34,408 bases of DNA. Origin: an uncultured Pseudomonadota bacterium (GTDB taxonomy: Bacteria > Pseudomonadota > Gammaproteobacteria > Burkholderiales > Burkholderiaceae). Positions 26,865 to 34,408 of the stretch are shown piece after piece. The position numbers and the translations under genes are program-made. The notes under the pieces were generated by a model that saw nothing but the letters and a program-made list of their open reading frames with translations, had not been told where the DNA came from and ran no database searches. The stretch's first letter is position 1, and each line of letters starts with the position of its first letter. Where the stretch lies: contig CAMLIZ010000038.1 in assembly GCA_946480245.1 (NCBI GenBank), positions 1 through 34,408 of the forward strand, read 5' to 3'.

Positions 26865-27695
26865 TCAGCGGTGCCGGCCGCGCAGCCATTCGAGCACCAG
26901 CAGCAAGCCGGTGGTGAACACGATGAGCAAGGTGGCCACCGCCGCGATGGTCGGCGAGATGTTCTCGCGGATGCCGGTGAACATCTGGCGCGGCAGCGTC
27001 ACCTGTTCGGGGCCGGCGAGGAAGAGCGTGACCACCACCTCGTCGAACGAGGTGGCGAACGCGAACAGCGCACCCGAGATCACGCCCGGCGCGATTACCG
27101 GCAGGGTGACTCGGAAGAACGTGCGCAGCGGCCCGGCGCCCAGGCTCAGGCTGGCGCGCACCAGGTTCTGGTTGAAGCCCTGCAAGGTGGCGAGCACGGT
27201 GGTCAGCACGAAGGGCGCGCCGAGCGCCGCGTGCACGATGATCAGCGCCGTGTAGCTGTCGGCCAGCCCGATGTTGGCGAAGAAGAGGTAGGTGCTGACC
27301 CCCACCACCACGATCGGCACCACCATCGGCGCGATCAGCACGCTCATCAGCAGGCCCTTGAACGGGAAGTTCACGCGCGCCAGCCCCACGGCGGCCATCG
27401 TGCCGAGCGTGGTGGCGATCAGCGTGGCGGAGGGCGCGACGATGAAGCTGTTCTTCGCGGCGCGCATCCATTCGGGCGAGCCGAAGAGGTTGTCGTACCA
27501 GCGCAGCGACCAGCCGGTGATCGGGTAGATCAGGAAGGTGCTGTCGGAGAACGACAGCGGGATGATCACGAGGATCGGCAGCAGCAGGAACACCAGCACC
27601 GCCACGCACAGTGCGCGGAAGGCCCACCAGGTGGCCTTGTCCAGCGGCGTGGCGTAGGCGGGAAACTGCGGCCGCAGTCGGGCAAGGGCGTTCAT
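26865..27695 (-). CDS. Polyamine/GABA-type ABC transporter permease (PotC-like)
   Basis: The 276-residue inner-membrane permease has six predicted segments (first: WAFRALCVAVLVFLLLPILVIIPL). Its EAA-type loop LVRASLSLGAGPLRTFFRVTLP is typical of the PotC branch. SFDEVVVTLFLAGPEQVTLP is a strong PotC/YdcV-type marker. Its ATG overlaps the stop of the PotB-like gene (ATGA at 27695-27692), so the two permeases are translated in step. It pairs with the PotB-like protein; substrate is polyamine, GABA or guanidinobutyrate by context. Confidence 0.93.
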   Translation of the reverse strand: MNALARLRPQFPAYATPLDKATWWAFRALCVAVLVFLLLPILVIIPLSFSDSTFLIYPITGWSLRWYDNLFGSPEWMRAAKNSFIVAPSATLIATTLGTMAAVGLARVNFPFKGLLMSVLIAPMVVPIVVVGVSTYLFFANIGLADSYTALIIVHAALGAPFVLTTVLATLQGFNQNLVRASLSLGAGPLRTFFRVTLPVIAPGVISGALFAFATSFDEVVVTLFLAGPEQVTLPRQMFTGIRENISPTIAAVATLLIVFTTGLLLVLEWLRGRHR

Positions 27696-28933
27696 CCGAG
27701 GCTCAGCTCCGCTTTCACCACGCGCCGGTACACGGCGTAGAGCACCAGCGTGGCGGCGAGCAGCAGTGCGCCGAGCGCACAGGCCATGCCCCAGTTGATG
27801 TTCACGTTGGTGTACTGCGCGATGTAGTAGCTCAGCATCTGGTCGTCGGCGCCGCCGAGCAGTGCCGGCGTCACGTAGTAGCCGATGCTGAGGATGAACA
27901 CCAGCAGCGTGCCGGCGCCGATGCCGGGATAGGTCTGCGGCACGTACACGCGGAAGAACGCGGCCGCCGGGGCGCTGCCCAGCGACACTGCGGCGCGCAG
28001 GTAGGTGGCGGGCACGCTCTTCATCACGCTGTACAGCGGCAGGATCATGAACGGCAGCAGGATGTGCACCATCGCGATCACCACGCCGAGCCGGTTGAAC
28101 AGCAGCGGCAGCGGGTGGTCGATCAGGCCCAAGCCCCGCAGCGCGTGGTTCACCAGCCCTTCGGATTGCAGCAGCACGATCCAGGCTGCCAGCCGCACGA
28201 GGATGGAGGTCCAGAACGGCACCAGCACCAGGATCATCAGAACGTTGGCGCGTCGCGCCGGCAAGGTGCTGAGCCAGTAGGCCAGCGGGTAGCCGAGCAG
28301 AAGGCACACCAGCGTGACGATGGCGCTGATCTCGAAGGTGCGCGCGAGGATCGGCACGAACACGCGCTGGTTCGGCGGCATGCGCACCACCTCGCCGTGC
28401 GCATCGCGCCGGCGGTCCACCGAGGCCAGCAGGTAGTCGGGCGTCCAGCGCGAGGCGTTCTTGGCGATCGCCTGCCAGTACTTCGGCTCGGCCCAGCGCT
28501 CGTCCAGCGCCAGCATCTTGGCCTTCACCTCGGTGGGGTCGCCGTCGATCGGCAGCGCGCGGTAGGTGCCGAGGATCAGCGACCGGGCGCCGGCCACTTC
28601 GCTGTTGAGGCGCCGCGCCAGCGCACCGGCGTCGGAGCGGTCGGGCAGCGACGCCAGGTCCTGCGCCACCGCGGCAAAGGCGTCGGGCGGGGGCAGATCC
28701 TCGCGGTTCCAGTGCTTCAACGCCTGGCCGGTGCGCGGCAGCGCGTTCGCCACCTCCGGGTTCTCGACCGCACGCTTGAGCAGCGCGGCGATCGGCACCA
28801 GGAAGGTCAGCAGCAGGAAGGCCAGCAGCGGCAGCGTGAGCGCGAACGCGCGCAGCTTGCGCCGCAGCTCGGCGCGCGCCAGCGATCGGCGCAGCCCCGG
28901 GCTGCCGGGCAGAGAAACCGCGAGGGAACTCAT
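27692..28933 (-). CDS. Polyamine/GABA-type ABC transporter permease (PotB-like, long periplasmic insert)
   Basis: The 413-residue permease is about 130 residues longer than E. coli PotB. The first membrane segment (FALTLPLLAFLLLTFLVPIAALL, about 30-52) is separated from the next (ISAIVTLVCLLLGYPLAYWL, about 181-200) by a hydrophilic stretch of around 130 residues. That stretch contains VENPEVANALPRTGQAL, SDAGALARRLNSEVAG and RWTPDYLLASVDRRRDAHGEV. The EAA-type loop TYLRAAVSLGSAPAAAFFRVYVP is present. A similar insert occurs in some PotB-type proteins of proteobacterial GABA/aminovalerate importers (recollection). The gene lies 10 bp after the binding-protein gene and overlaps potC. Confidence 0.92.
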   Translation of the reverse strand: MSSLAVSLPGSPGLRRSLARAELRRKLRAFALTLPLLAFLLLTFLVPIAALLKRAVENPEVANALPRTGQALKHWNREDLPPPDAFAAVAQDLASLPDRSDAGALARRLNSEVAGARSLILGTYRALPIDGDPTEVKAKMLALDERWAEPKYWQAIAKNASRWTPDYLLASVDRRRDAHGEVVRMPPNQRVFVPILARTFEISAIVTLVCLLLGYPLAYWLSTLPARRANVLMILVLVPFWTSILVRLAAWIVLLQSEGLVNHALRGLGLIDHPLPLLFNRLGVVIAMVHILLPFMILPLYSVMKSVPATYLRAAVSLGSAPAAAFFRVYVPQTYPGIGAGTLLVFILSIGYYVTPALLGGADDQMLSYYIAQYTNVNINWGMACALGALLLAATLVLYAVYRRVVKAELSLG

Positions 28934-28943
28934 GGGCCGTTGC

Positions 28944-29981
28944 TTACTGGGCTACCCAGGAGGCGAAGCGCTTCTCGAGTTCTTCACCCTGGTCGGCCCA
29001 GAACTTCACGTTGAACTGCAGCGCGTCCTTCGCGTTGGCCGGCGAGGTGGGCAGGTTGGCCAGCACCTTCGGGTGCAGCTTGGCCAGCGCCTTGTTGCTG
29101 GTGGGACCGTAGGAGATCTCTTCGGCGTACGTGGCCTGGTGCTCCGGCTGGCTCGCGAAGTGGATGAACTTGTAGGCCGCGTCCTTGTTGGGCGTGCCGC
29201 GCGGGATGGTCCAGTAGTCCAGGTCGTAGATGCCGCCGTACCACGCGATGCGCAGGTCCTTGCCCTCGTGCTGCGCGGCGCTGATGCGGCCGTTGTAGGC
29301 GGTGGACAGCGTCACGTCGCCGGCCACGAGGAACTGCGGCGGCTGGGCGCCGGCCTCCCACCACTGGATGTTGGGCTTCAGCTCGCCGAGCTTCTTGAAC
29401 GCGCGGTCGGCGCCCGCCTTGGTTGCCAGCACCTTGTACACGTCGGCAGGCTTCACGCCGTCGGCCATCAGCGCGAACTCGAGGTTGTAGCGCGCGCCCT
29501 TGCGCATGCCGCGCTTGCCGGGGTACTTCTTCAGGTCCCAGAAGTCGGCCCAGTTCTTCGGGCGCTCCTTCACCTTGTCGCCGTTGTAGGCCATCACGGT
29601 GGACCACACGAAGATGCCCACGCCGCACTCCTGCACCGCCGCGGGCTGGAAGTCGGCCTTGTTGCCCACCTTGGACCAGTCGATGCGTTCGTACAGGCCT
29701 TCGTCGCAGCCGCGTGTGACGTCGGGGCTTTCCACTTCCACCACGTCCCAGGTCACGTTCTTGGTCTCGACCATGGCTTTCACCTTGGCCTGCTCGCCGT
29801 TGTATTCCACCGGCACCACCTTCGAGCCGGTGGCCTTTTCGTACGGCGTGTAAAAGGCCTTCTGCTGGGCGTTGCCGTTGGCGCCGCCGAAGTTGACGAC
29901 CGTGAGCTGCGACTCGGCCAGCGCCGGCAGCGCGGTGCCCGCCATGACAAGGACAGCGGCGGCCAGGATGCTCTTCTTCAT
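28944..29981 (-). CDS. Polyamine/GABA-type ABC transporter substrate-binding protein (PotD-like)
   Basis: The 345-residue periplasmic protein has a clear Sec signal peptide (MKKSILAAAVLVMAGTALPALA, cut after residue 22). The mature protein begins ESQLTVVNFGGANGNAQQKAF, and the WDVVEVESPDV, IFVWSTVMAYN and KKYPGKRGMRKGARYNLEFAL blocks are typical of PotD/YdcS-like proteins. AAGGAG precedes the ATG at 29981, so the longer open frame to 30098 was rejected. The gene is 43 bp from the ATPase stop and 10 bp before the PotB-like gene. The acidic polyamine-binding residues were not individually assigned, so GABA-family ligands remain possible. Confidence 0.94.
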   Translation of the reverse strand: MKKSILAAAVLVMAGTALPALAESQLTVVNFGGANGNAQQKAFYTPYEKATGSKVVPVEYNGEQAKVKAMVETKNVTWDVVEVESPDVTRGCDEGLYERIDWSKVGNKADFQPAAVQECGVGIFVWSTVMAYNGDKVKERPKNWADFWDLKKYPGKRGMRKGARYNLEFALMADGVKPADVYKVLATKAGADRAFKKLGELKPNIQWWEAGAQPPQFLVAGDVTLSTAYNGRISAAQHEGKDLRIAWYGGIYDLDYWTIPRGTPNKDAAYKFIHFASQPEHQATYAEEISYGPTSNKALAKLHPKVLANLPTSPANAKDALQFNVKFWADQGEELEKRFASWVAQ

Positions 29982-30024
29982 TGCGGGACTCCTTGGGGAG
30001 TGAGTGGGGAAAGCGAAGCGGGGA

Positions 30025-31167
30025 TCACAACGTGTACAGGCGCGTGAATTCAGGGGGGAACTCCAGCCACACCGGGTCACCGGCCTGCGGCGGCGCACCG
30101 CTGGACAGCGGCAGCTTCACGGTGGCTTCGGCTTGCGCTTCGCCCACGTGACACAGAAGCCGCAGGTGATCGCCGTAGTAGATGACGCCGGACACGGTGG
30201 CCTGCAGCAGGTTGGCGCGCTCCGTGCCCGGCTGGCGGTGCAGCACCACGCGCTCCGGCCGGATGCAGGCTTGCACCGCGTTGCCGACCTGCGCGCCGTT
30301 GATGTTCAGGCCCGTGAGCACCCGGCCGTCGGGCAGCACGATGCCGCAGCGCTCGCGGTCGGCCGCACGCACGGTGCCCTTGAGCACCGTGCTGTCGCCG
30401 ATGAAGCCGGCCACGAAGCGATTGGCGGGCGCCTCGTACATCTCGGTCACCGGCGCCAGCTGCTGGATGGCGCCGTCGTTGAACACCGCCACGCGGTCGC
30501 TCATGGTCAGCGCCTCGCCCTGGTCGTGGGTGACGTACACGAAGGTCACGCCGAGCTGGCGGTGCAGCTCCTTCAGCTCGATCTGCATGTGCTCGCGCAG
30601 CTGCTTGTCGAGCGCGCCCAGCGGCTCGTCCATCAGCACCAACTGCGGCTCGAACACGAGCGCACGCGCCAGCGCCACGCGCTGCTGCTGGCCGCCCGAC
30701 AGCTGCGCCGGGTAGCGCTCGGCCAGGCCCTGCAGCCGCACCATGTCGAGCGCGCGCGCCACGCGCGCGGCCTGCTCGGGCTTGGGCACCCGGCGCACGC
30801 TGAGCGGGTAGGCCACGTTCTGCCCTACGGTGAGGTGCGGGAACAGCGCGTAGTTCTGGAACACCATGCCGAAGTGGCGCTTGTGCGGCGGCGTGCGCGT
30901 GATCGGCTTGCCGTCCAGCAGGATCTCGCCGGCGGTGGGCGATTCGAAGCCGGCCAGCATCATCAGGCAGGTGGTCTTGCCCGAGCCCGACGGCCCGAGC
31001 AGCGTCAGGAACTCGCCGCGCTGGATGTCTAGGTCGAGCTGGTGCACGACCACGATCTCGCCATCGTAGGTCTTCTGCACGCCGCGAAAGCGCACCAACG
31101 GCTCGGCGGATGCCGGCCCGGTGCGCGAGGCCGGCGCGGAAAGCGGCGTGACGGACGGAGCAGCCAT
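30025..31167 (-). CDS. Polyamine/GABA-type ABC transporter ATP-binding protein (PotA-like)
   Basis: The 380-residue ATPase has a short Ala/Pro/Ser-rich N-terminus. Walker A is GPSGSGKTT (58-66), the Q-loop is in MVFQNYALFPHL, then the LSGGQQQR signature, Walker B in LVLMDEPLGALD and the H-loop in YVTHDQGEA. A TOBE domain with CIRPERVVLHRQPG is at the C-terminus. The start ATG at 31167 lies 5 bp after the gabT stop. It energises the PotBC-like permeases encoded further along. Enough hallmarks make the class certain; the substrate comes from context. Confidence 0.96.
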   Translation of the reverse strand: MAAPSVTPLSAPASRTGPASAEPLVRFRGVQKTYDGEIVVVHQLDLDIQRGEFLTLLGPSGSGKTTCLMMLAGFESPTAGEILLDGKPITRTPPHKRHFGMVFQNYALFPHLTVGQNVAYPLSVRRVPKPEQAARVARALDMVRLQGLAERYPAQLSGGQQQRVALARALVFEPQLVLMDEPLGALDKQLREHMQIELKELHRQLGVTFVYVTHDQGEALTMSDRVAVFNDGAIQQLAPVTEMYEAPANRFVAGFIGDSTVLKGTVRAADRERCGIVLPDGRVLTGLNINGAQVGNAVQACIRPERVVLHRQPGTERANLLQATVSGVIYYGDHLRLLCHVGEAQAEATVKLPLSSGAPPQAGDPVWLEFPPEFTRLYTL

Positions 31168-31172
31168 GGGCG

Positions 31173-32465
31173 TCACTTTACGGCCGCAAAGCTGTCGGCG
31201 AGCAATTGCAAACCCTCGGCGATCAGCGTGTCGGCGGCCGTCAGCGGCACCAGGATGCGGATCACGTTGCCGTAGCTGCCGCACGACAAGAGGATCAGCC
31301 CGCGACGTGCGGCTTCGGCCACCACGCGCCGGGTGAGTTCGGCGTCCGGCTGGGCGGTGTCGCCGTTGCGGAACAGCTCGATCGCCACCATCGCGCCGAG
31401 CCCGCGCACGTCGCCGATCGCCGGCACGTGCACTGCGATGCGCTGCAGCCCGGCCACCAGTGCTTCGCCGATGTCGCGGCTGCGCTGCAGCAGCTGCTCG
31501 TCCTCGAACACCTTCAGCACCGCCAGCGCCGCCGCGCAACCGATCGGAGAGCCGGCGTAGGTGCCGCCCAGGCCTCCAGGGCCCGGAGCATCCATCACAT
31601 CGGCGCGGCCCACCACGCCGGCCAGCGGAAAGCCGCCGGCCAGCGACTTGGCGGTGGCGATCAGGTCCGGCGCCACCGGCCACTGTTCGCTGGCGTACCA
31701 GGTGCCGGTGCGGCCGGCGCCGGTCTGCACCTCGTCGGCGATCAGGAGGATGCCGTGGCGTTCGGCGATGGCCTTGAGCCCGCGCACGAACTCCGGCGGG
31801 GCAATGTAGAAGCCGCCTTCGCCTTGCACCGGTTCGACGATGAACGCCGCCACGCGATCCGGCTCGATGTCGTTCTTGAAAATGCTCTCCACCGACGCCA
31901 GCGCATCTTCCACGCTCACGCCGTGCAGCGGATTCGGGAACAGCGCGTGGAACACCTCCGCAGGAAACGGGCCGAATCCGCTCTTGTACGGCGCCACCTT
32001 GCCGGTCAGGCCCAGCGTCATCACGGTGCGGCCGTGGTAGCCGCCGGTGAACGCGATGACGCCGCCGCGGCGGGTGTGGGCGCGCGCGATTTTCACGGCG
32101 TTCTCCACCGCCTCGGCGCCGGTGCTCAGCAGCAGCGTCTTCTTGGCGAAGTCGCCGGGGGCCAGTGCGTTCAGCCGCTCGGCCAGCTCCACGTAGGGCT
32201 CGTAGGCCACCACCTGGAAGCAGGTGTGCGTGTAGCGGTCCAGCTGCGCCTTCACCGCGGCGATCACCTCCGGATGGCAGTGCCCGGTGTTGAGCACCGC
32301 AATGCCGCCGGCGAAGTCGATGTAGCGCCGGCCCTCGACGTCCCACAGCTCGGCGTTGGCGGCGTGGTCGACGAAGATTTCGTGCGCCTGGCCCACGCCG
32401 CGCGGCACGGCCGCCTTGCGGCGCGCCATCAGCGCGGCGTTGTTGAGGTGCGGATCACGGTGCAT
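31173..32465 (-). CDS. gabT: 4-aminobutyrate aminotransferase
   Basis: GabT transfers the amino group of GABA to 2-oxoglutarate, producing succinate semialdehyde. The 430-residue product has RYIDFAGGIAVLNTGHCHPE (48-67) and the cofactor region STGAEAVENAVKIAR. It also has FIVEPVQGEGGFY (about 208-220), Asp244-Glu245 in ADEVQTGAGRTGTW and the Schiff-base Lys273 in TAKSLAGGFPLAG. AGGAG lies upstream of the ATG at 32465; the upstream open frame is antisense to the regulator. It is the first gene of the seven-gene operon and divergent from a MocR regulator. GabD in the same operon completes the route to succinate. 5-aminovalerate is a known second substrate for this family. Confidence 0.96.
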   Translation of the reverse strand: MHRDPHLNNAALMARRKAAVPRGVGQAHEIFVDHAANAELWDVEGRRYIDFAGGIAVLNTGHCHPEVIAAVKAQLDRYTHTCFQVVAYEPYVELAERLNALAPGDFAKKTLLLSTGAEAVENAVKIARAHTRRGGVIAFTGGYHGRTVMTLGLTGKVAPYKSGFGPFPAEVFHALFPNPLHGVSVEDALASVESIFKNDIEPDRVAAFIVEPVQGEGGFYIAPPEFVRGLKAIAERHGILLIADEVQTGAGRTGTWYASEQWPVAPDLIATAKSLAGGFPLAGVVGRADVMDAPGPGGLGGTYAGSPIGCAAALAVLKVFEDEQLLQRSRDIGEALVAGLQRIAVHVPAIGDVRGLGAMVAIELFRNGDTAQPDAELTRRVVAEAARRGLILLSCGSYGNVIRILVPLTAADTLIAEGLQLLADSFAAVK

Positions 32466-32533
32466 TCGGTTCTCCTGCGGCTGTCGCTTGCAGCGCACTG
32501 TAGGCAGCCCCTCGGTGCGGCACCATATACAGA

Positions 32534-32569
32534 AGGCCGCAGGTACCGGTGTACTGTGCAGGCCGCAGG
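32534..32569. promoter_or_regulatory. Direct repeats between gabT and the MocR gene, candidate regulator site
   Basis: AGGCCGCAGG occurs twice in direct orientation (32534-32543 and 32560-32569), with starts 26 bp apart. TGTAC/GTACA elements lie between and just after. MocR/GabR-type regulators usually bind direct repeats in such divergent regions. No strong -35 is visible for gabT, though TATATG lies nearby on the minus strand, consistent with an activator-dependent promoter. Confidence 0.5.
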
Positions 32570-32621
32570 CCCTGTACATGGAAGCCCTGATACGGGGCGT
32601 TCGGTGCACACTTCGAGCGCG

Positions 32622-34034
32622 ATGTTCACCCTCAAGCCCGACTCTCCCACCCCGCTGGTCAGCCAGATCGTCGACGGCTTCCGGCGCCTGATCGCCGAAG
32701 GCGCGCTGAAGCCCGGCGCCAAGCTGCCGTCGATCCGCAGCTTCGCCGCGTCGCACGGCGTCAGCGTGTTCACCGTGGTGGAGGCCTATGACCGGCTGGT
32801 GGCGCAGGGCTGGCTGCTGTCCAAGGCGCACGCCGGGTTCTTCGTCAAGCGACGCACCGAAGCGGCCTGCGCGGACGCGCCGCGCGCCGACCTGCGCTTC
32901 GACGCGCGCTGGTACCTCAAGCACATCTTCGAGAACAGCAACCTGGCGCTCAAGGCCGGTTGCGGCTGGCTGCCGCACGACTGGCTGTTCGAGGACGGCG
33001 TGCGGCGCAGCCTGCGCCACCTGGCCAGCGACGGCGCGGAGCTTGGCGGCTACGGCCTGCCGTACGGGCACATGGCGCTGCGCCAGCTGATCGCCGAAAC
33101 GCTGGCCGAGCACCAGATTGCGGTGAACGCGGAGCAGGTGCTGCTGACGCAAGGCTCCAGCCAAGCGCTCGACCTGGCCGCGCGCCGGCTGGTGCGGCCG
33201 GGCGACGCCGTGCTGGTGGACGACCCGGGCTACCCGAACCTGATGTTCATGCTGCGGTTTCTCGGGGCGCGGCTGGTCGGCGTGCCGCGCACGCCGGGCG
33301 GCTACGACCTGGCCGCGCTGGAGGCGCTGATCGCCCAGCACCAGCCGAAGGCCTTCTTCACGCAGCCGCGCCTGCAGAGCCCCACCAACTCGGTGGCGCC
33401 GCTGGCGCAGCTGTACCGGGTGCTTCAACTGGCCGAGGCACATGGCATCACACTGGTCGAAAACGACATCTACAGCGACCTCGATCCCGAGCCGCGGCCG
33501 TCGCTGGCCAGCCTGGACCAGCTGCGCCAAGTGCTCTACGTGGGTAGCTACTCCAAAACGATCTCGCCCAACATCCGCGTCGGCCATGTGGTGGGCCGGC
33601 CGGAGCTGATCGACGAACTGGCGCAGTTGAAGATGGTGTCCGGGCTCACCTCGTCCGATCTCACCGAGCGGCTGGCCTTCGGCGCACTCACCGAGGGCCG
33701 CTGGCGCAAGCACCTCAAGTCCTTGCGCGACCGGCTGGCCGCAGCGCACGGCAAGGTGGCGCAGCGCCTGGGCGGCATCGGCTTCGAGCTGTTCCACGAA
33801 CCGAAGGCCGGCATGTACCTGTGGGCGCGTCACCCCGACCTGGCCGACAGCGCCGAGCTGTCGCAGCGCGCGGCGGTGGAGGGCATCATGCTTGGCCCCG
33901 GCCACCTGTTCCTGGTGGAGCCGCACACCACCGGCTGGCTGCGCTTCAACGTGGCCTTCAGCGACGACGAGCGTCTGTACCGCTTCCTGGCGGATCAGGT
34001 GGCGCTGCAGTCGCACAGCGCAGCGCTGGCCTGA
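32622..34034 (+). CDS. MocR/GabR-type PLP-dependent transcriptional regulator
   Basis: The 470-residue protein combines an N-terminal GntR-type winged helix (PLVSQIVDGFRRLIAEGALK through FAASHGVSVFTVVEAYDRLV, about 11-77) with an aminotransferase-like domain. The latter has LLTQGSSQALDLAARRLVRP, DDPGYPN, ENDIYSDLD and the PLP-binding Lys312 in SYSKTISPNIR. This is the MocR architecture; GabR senses GABA through PLP. It is divergent from gabT with a 156-bp region between, so it most likely controls that operon and perhaps itself. The ATG at 32622 was chosen; a GTG at 32604 would add six residues. A terminator follows at 34040. Confidence 0.94.
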   Translation: MFTLKPDSPTPLVSQIVDGFRRLIAEGALKPGAKLPSIRSFAASHGVSVFTVVEAYDRLVAQGWLLSKAHAGFFVKRRTEAACADAPRADLRFDARWYLKHIFENSNLALKAGCGWLPHDWLFEDGVRRSLRHLASDGAELGGYGLPYGHMALRQLIAETLAEHQIAVNAEQVLLTQGSSQALDLAARRLVRPGDAVLVDDPGYPNLMFMLRFLGARLVGVPRTPGGYDLAALEALIAQHQPKAFFTQPRLQSPTNSVAPLAQLYRVLQLAEAHGITLVENDIYSDLDPEPRPSLASLDQLRQVLYVGSYSKTISPNIRVGHVVGRPELIDELAQLKMVSGLTSSDLTERLAFGALTEGRWRKHLKSLRDRLAAAHGKVAQRLGGIGFELFHEPKAGMYLWARHPDLADSAELSQRAAVEGIMLGPGHLFLVEPHTTGWLRFNVAFSDDERLYRFLADQVALQSHSAALA

Positions 34035-34039
34035 GCCAC

Positions 34040-34070
34040 GGCTGTCGGGTGTTCTCCCGAGAGCCGTTTT
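34040..34070 (+). terminator. Rho-independent terminator after the MocR gene
   Basis: GGCTGTCGGG and CCCGAGAGCC form a 10-bp stem with one mismatch and a 6-base loop, followed by GTTTT. It lies 6 bp after the stop codon. Confidence 0.7.
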
Positions 34071-34071
34071 C

Positions 34072-34077
34072 TATAAT
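34072..34077 (+). promoter_or_regulatory. Consensus -10 box (TATAAT) for alaS
   Basis: A perfect TATAAT begins one base after the terminator's T-tract and 51 bases before the alaS start. No good -35 is visible; it would fall inside the terminator stem. Confidence 0.6.
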
Positions 34078-34092
34078 CAAAAGTTCCGCTGA

Positions 34093-34408
<316 letters not shown>

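Noticed and set aside
31173..34016. A 947-residue minus-strand frame that joins gabT to an N-terminal part
   Set aside because: The part upstream of 32465 is antisense to the MocR gene; AGGAG fixes the gabT start.

Overview
The window is a 34.4-kb stretch of high-GC chromosomal DNA that is almost entirely coding. Gene content and protein style point to a betaproteobacterium of the order Burkholderiales, probably from the Leptothrix/Rubrivivax/Roseateles/Ideonella neighbourhood. This is inferred from the bpt/aat pair, the TetR-PCMT-TolC order, PotABCD-type transport and codon use; no rRNA is present to confirm it. I saw no insertion sequence, prophage or CRISPR array. No gene-free gap exceeds about 300 bases; the longest are 11377-11628 and 17971-18213, and both are described below.

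Region 1 (1-1194, minus): the N-degron enzymes aat and bpt, with overlapping stop and start codons. bpt runs off the left edge.

Region 2 (1281-17970): a beta-1,3-glucan (laminarin-type) acquisition locus. It holds a GH17 lipoprotein and a LacI-family regulator (plus strand), then a five-gene minus-strand operon (TonB-dependent receptor, halogenase-like flavoprotein 2, SapC-like protein, JmjC-like cupin, halogenase-like flavoprotein 1). A divergent plus-strand operon follows (sugar-binding protein, two permeases, GH1 beta-glucosidase, ABC ATPase, secreted GH16 glucanase). Four near-palindromic 14-bp sites of the form TGAAANCGNTTNCA lie before the GH17 gene and in the divergent promoter region, so one LacI protein probably controls all three transcription units. 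Proposed logic: GH16/GH17 trim the polymer outside, the TonB receptor brings oligosaccharides across the outer membrane, the ABC system imports them and GH1 releases glucose. The role of the two halogenase-like proteins, SapC and cupin is unknown and is the most interesting question here.

Region 3 (17993-24388): a broken small ORF, a secreted NTF2/SnoaL-like protein, a tolC-type outer-membrane factor, a PCMT-like methyltransferase and a TetR regulator with a clear self-operator. Then come uppP, trmB, tRNA-Gly(CCC), and a protein with degenerate receiver and GGDEF domains.

Region 4 (24405-34034): a seven-gene minus-strand operon (gabT, potA-, potD-, potB- and potC-like genes, an agmatinase/guanidinobutyrase and gabD) with a divergent MocR/GabR-type regulator. 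Together they form a plausible route from imported guanidinobutyrate, GABA or a polyamine through GABA and succinate semialdehyde to succinate.

Region 5 (34123-end): the start of alaS, whose -10 box directly follows the terminator of the MocR gene.
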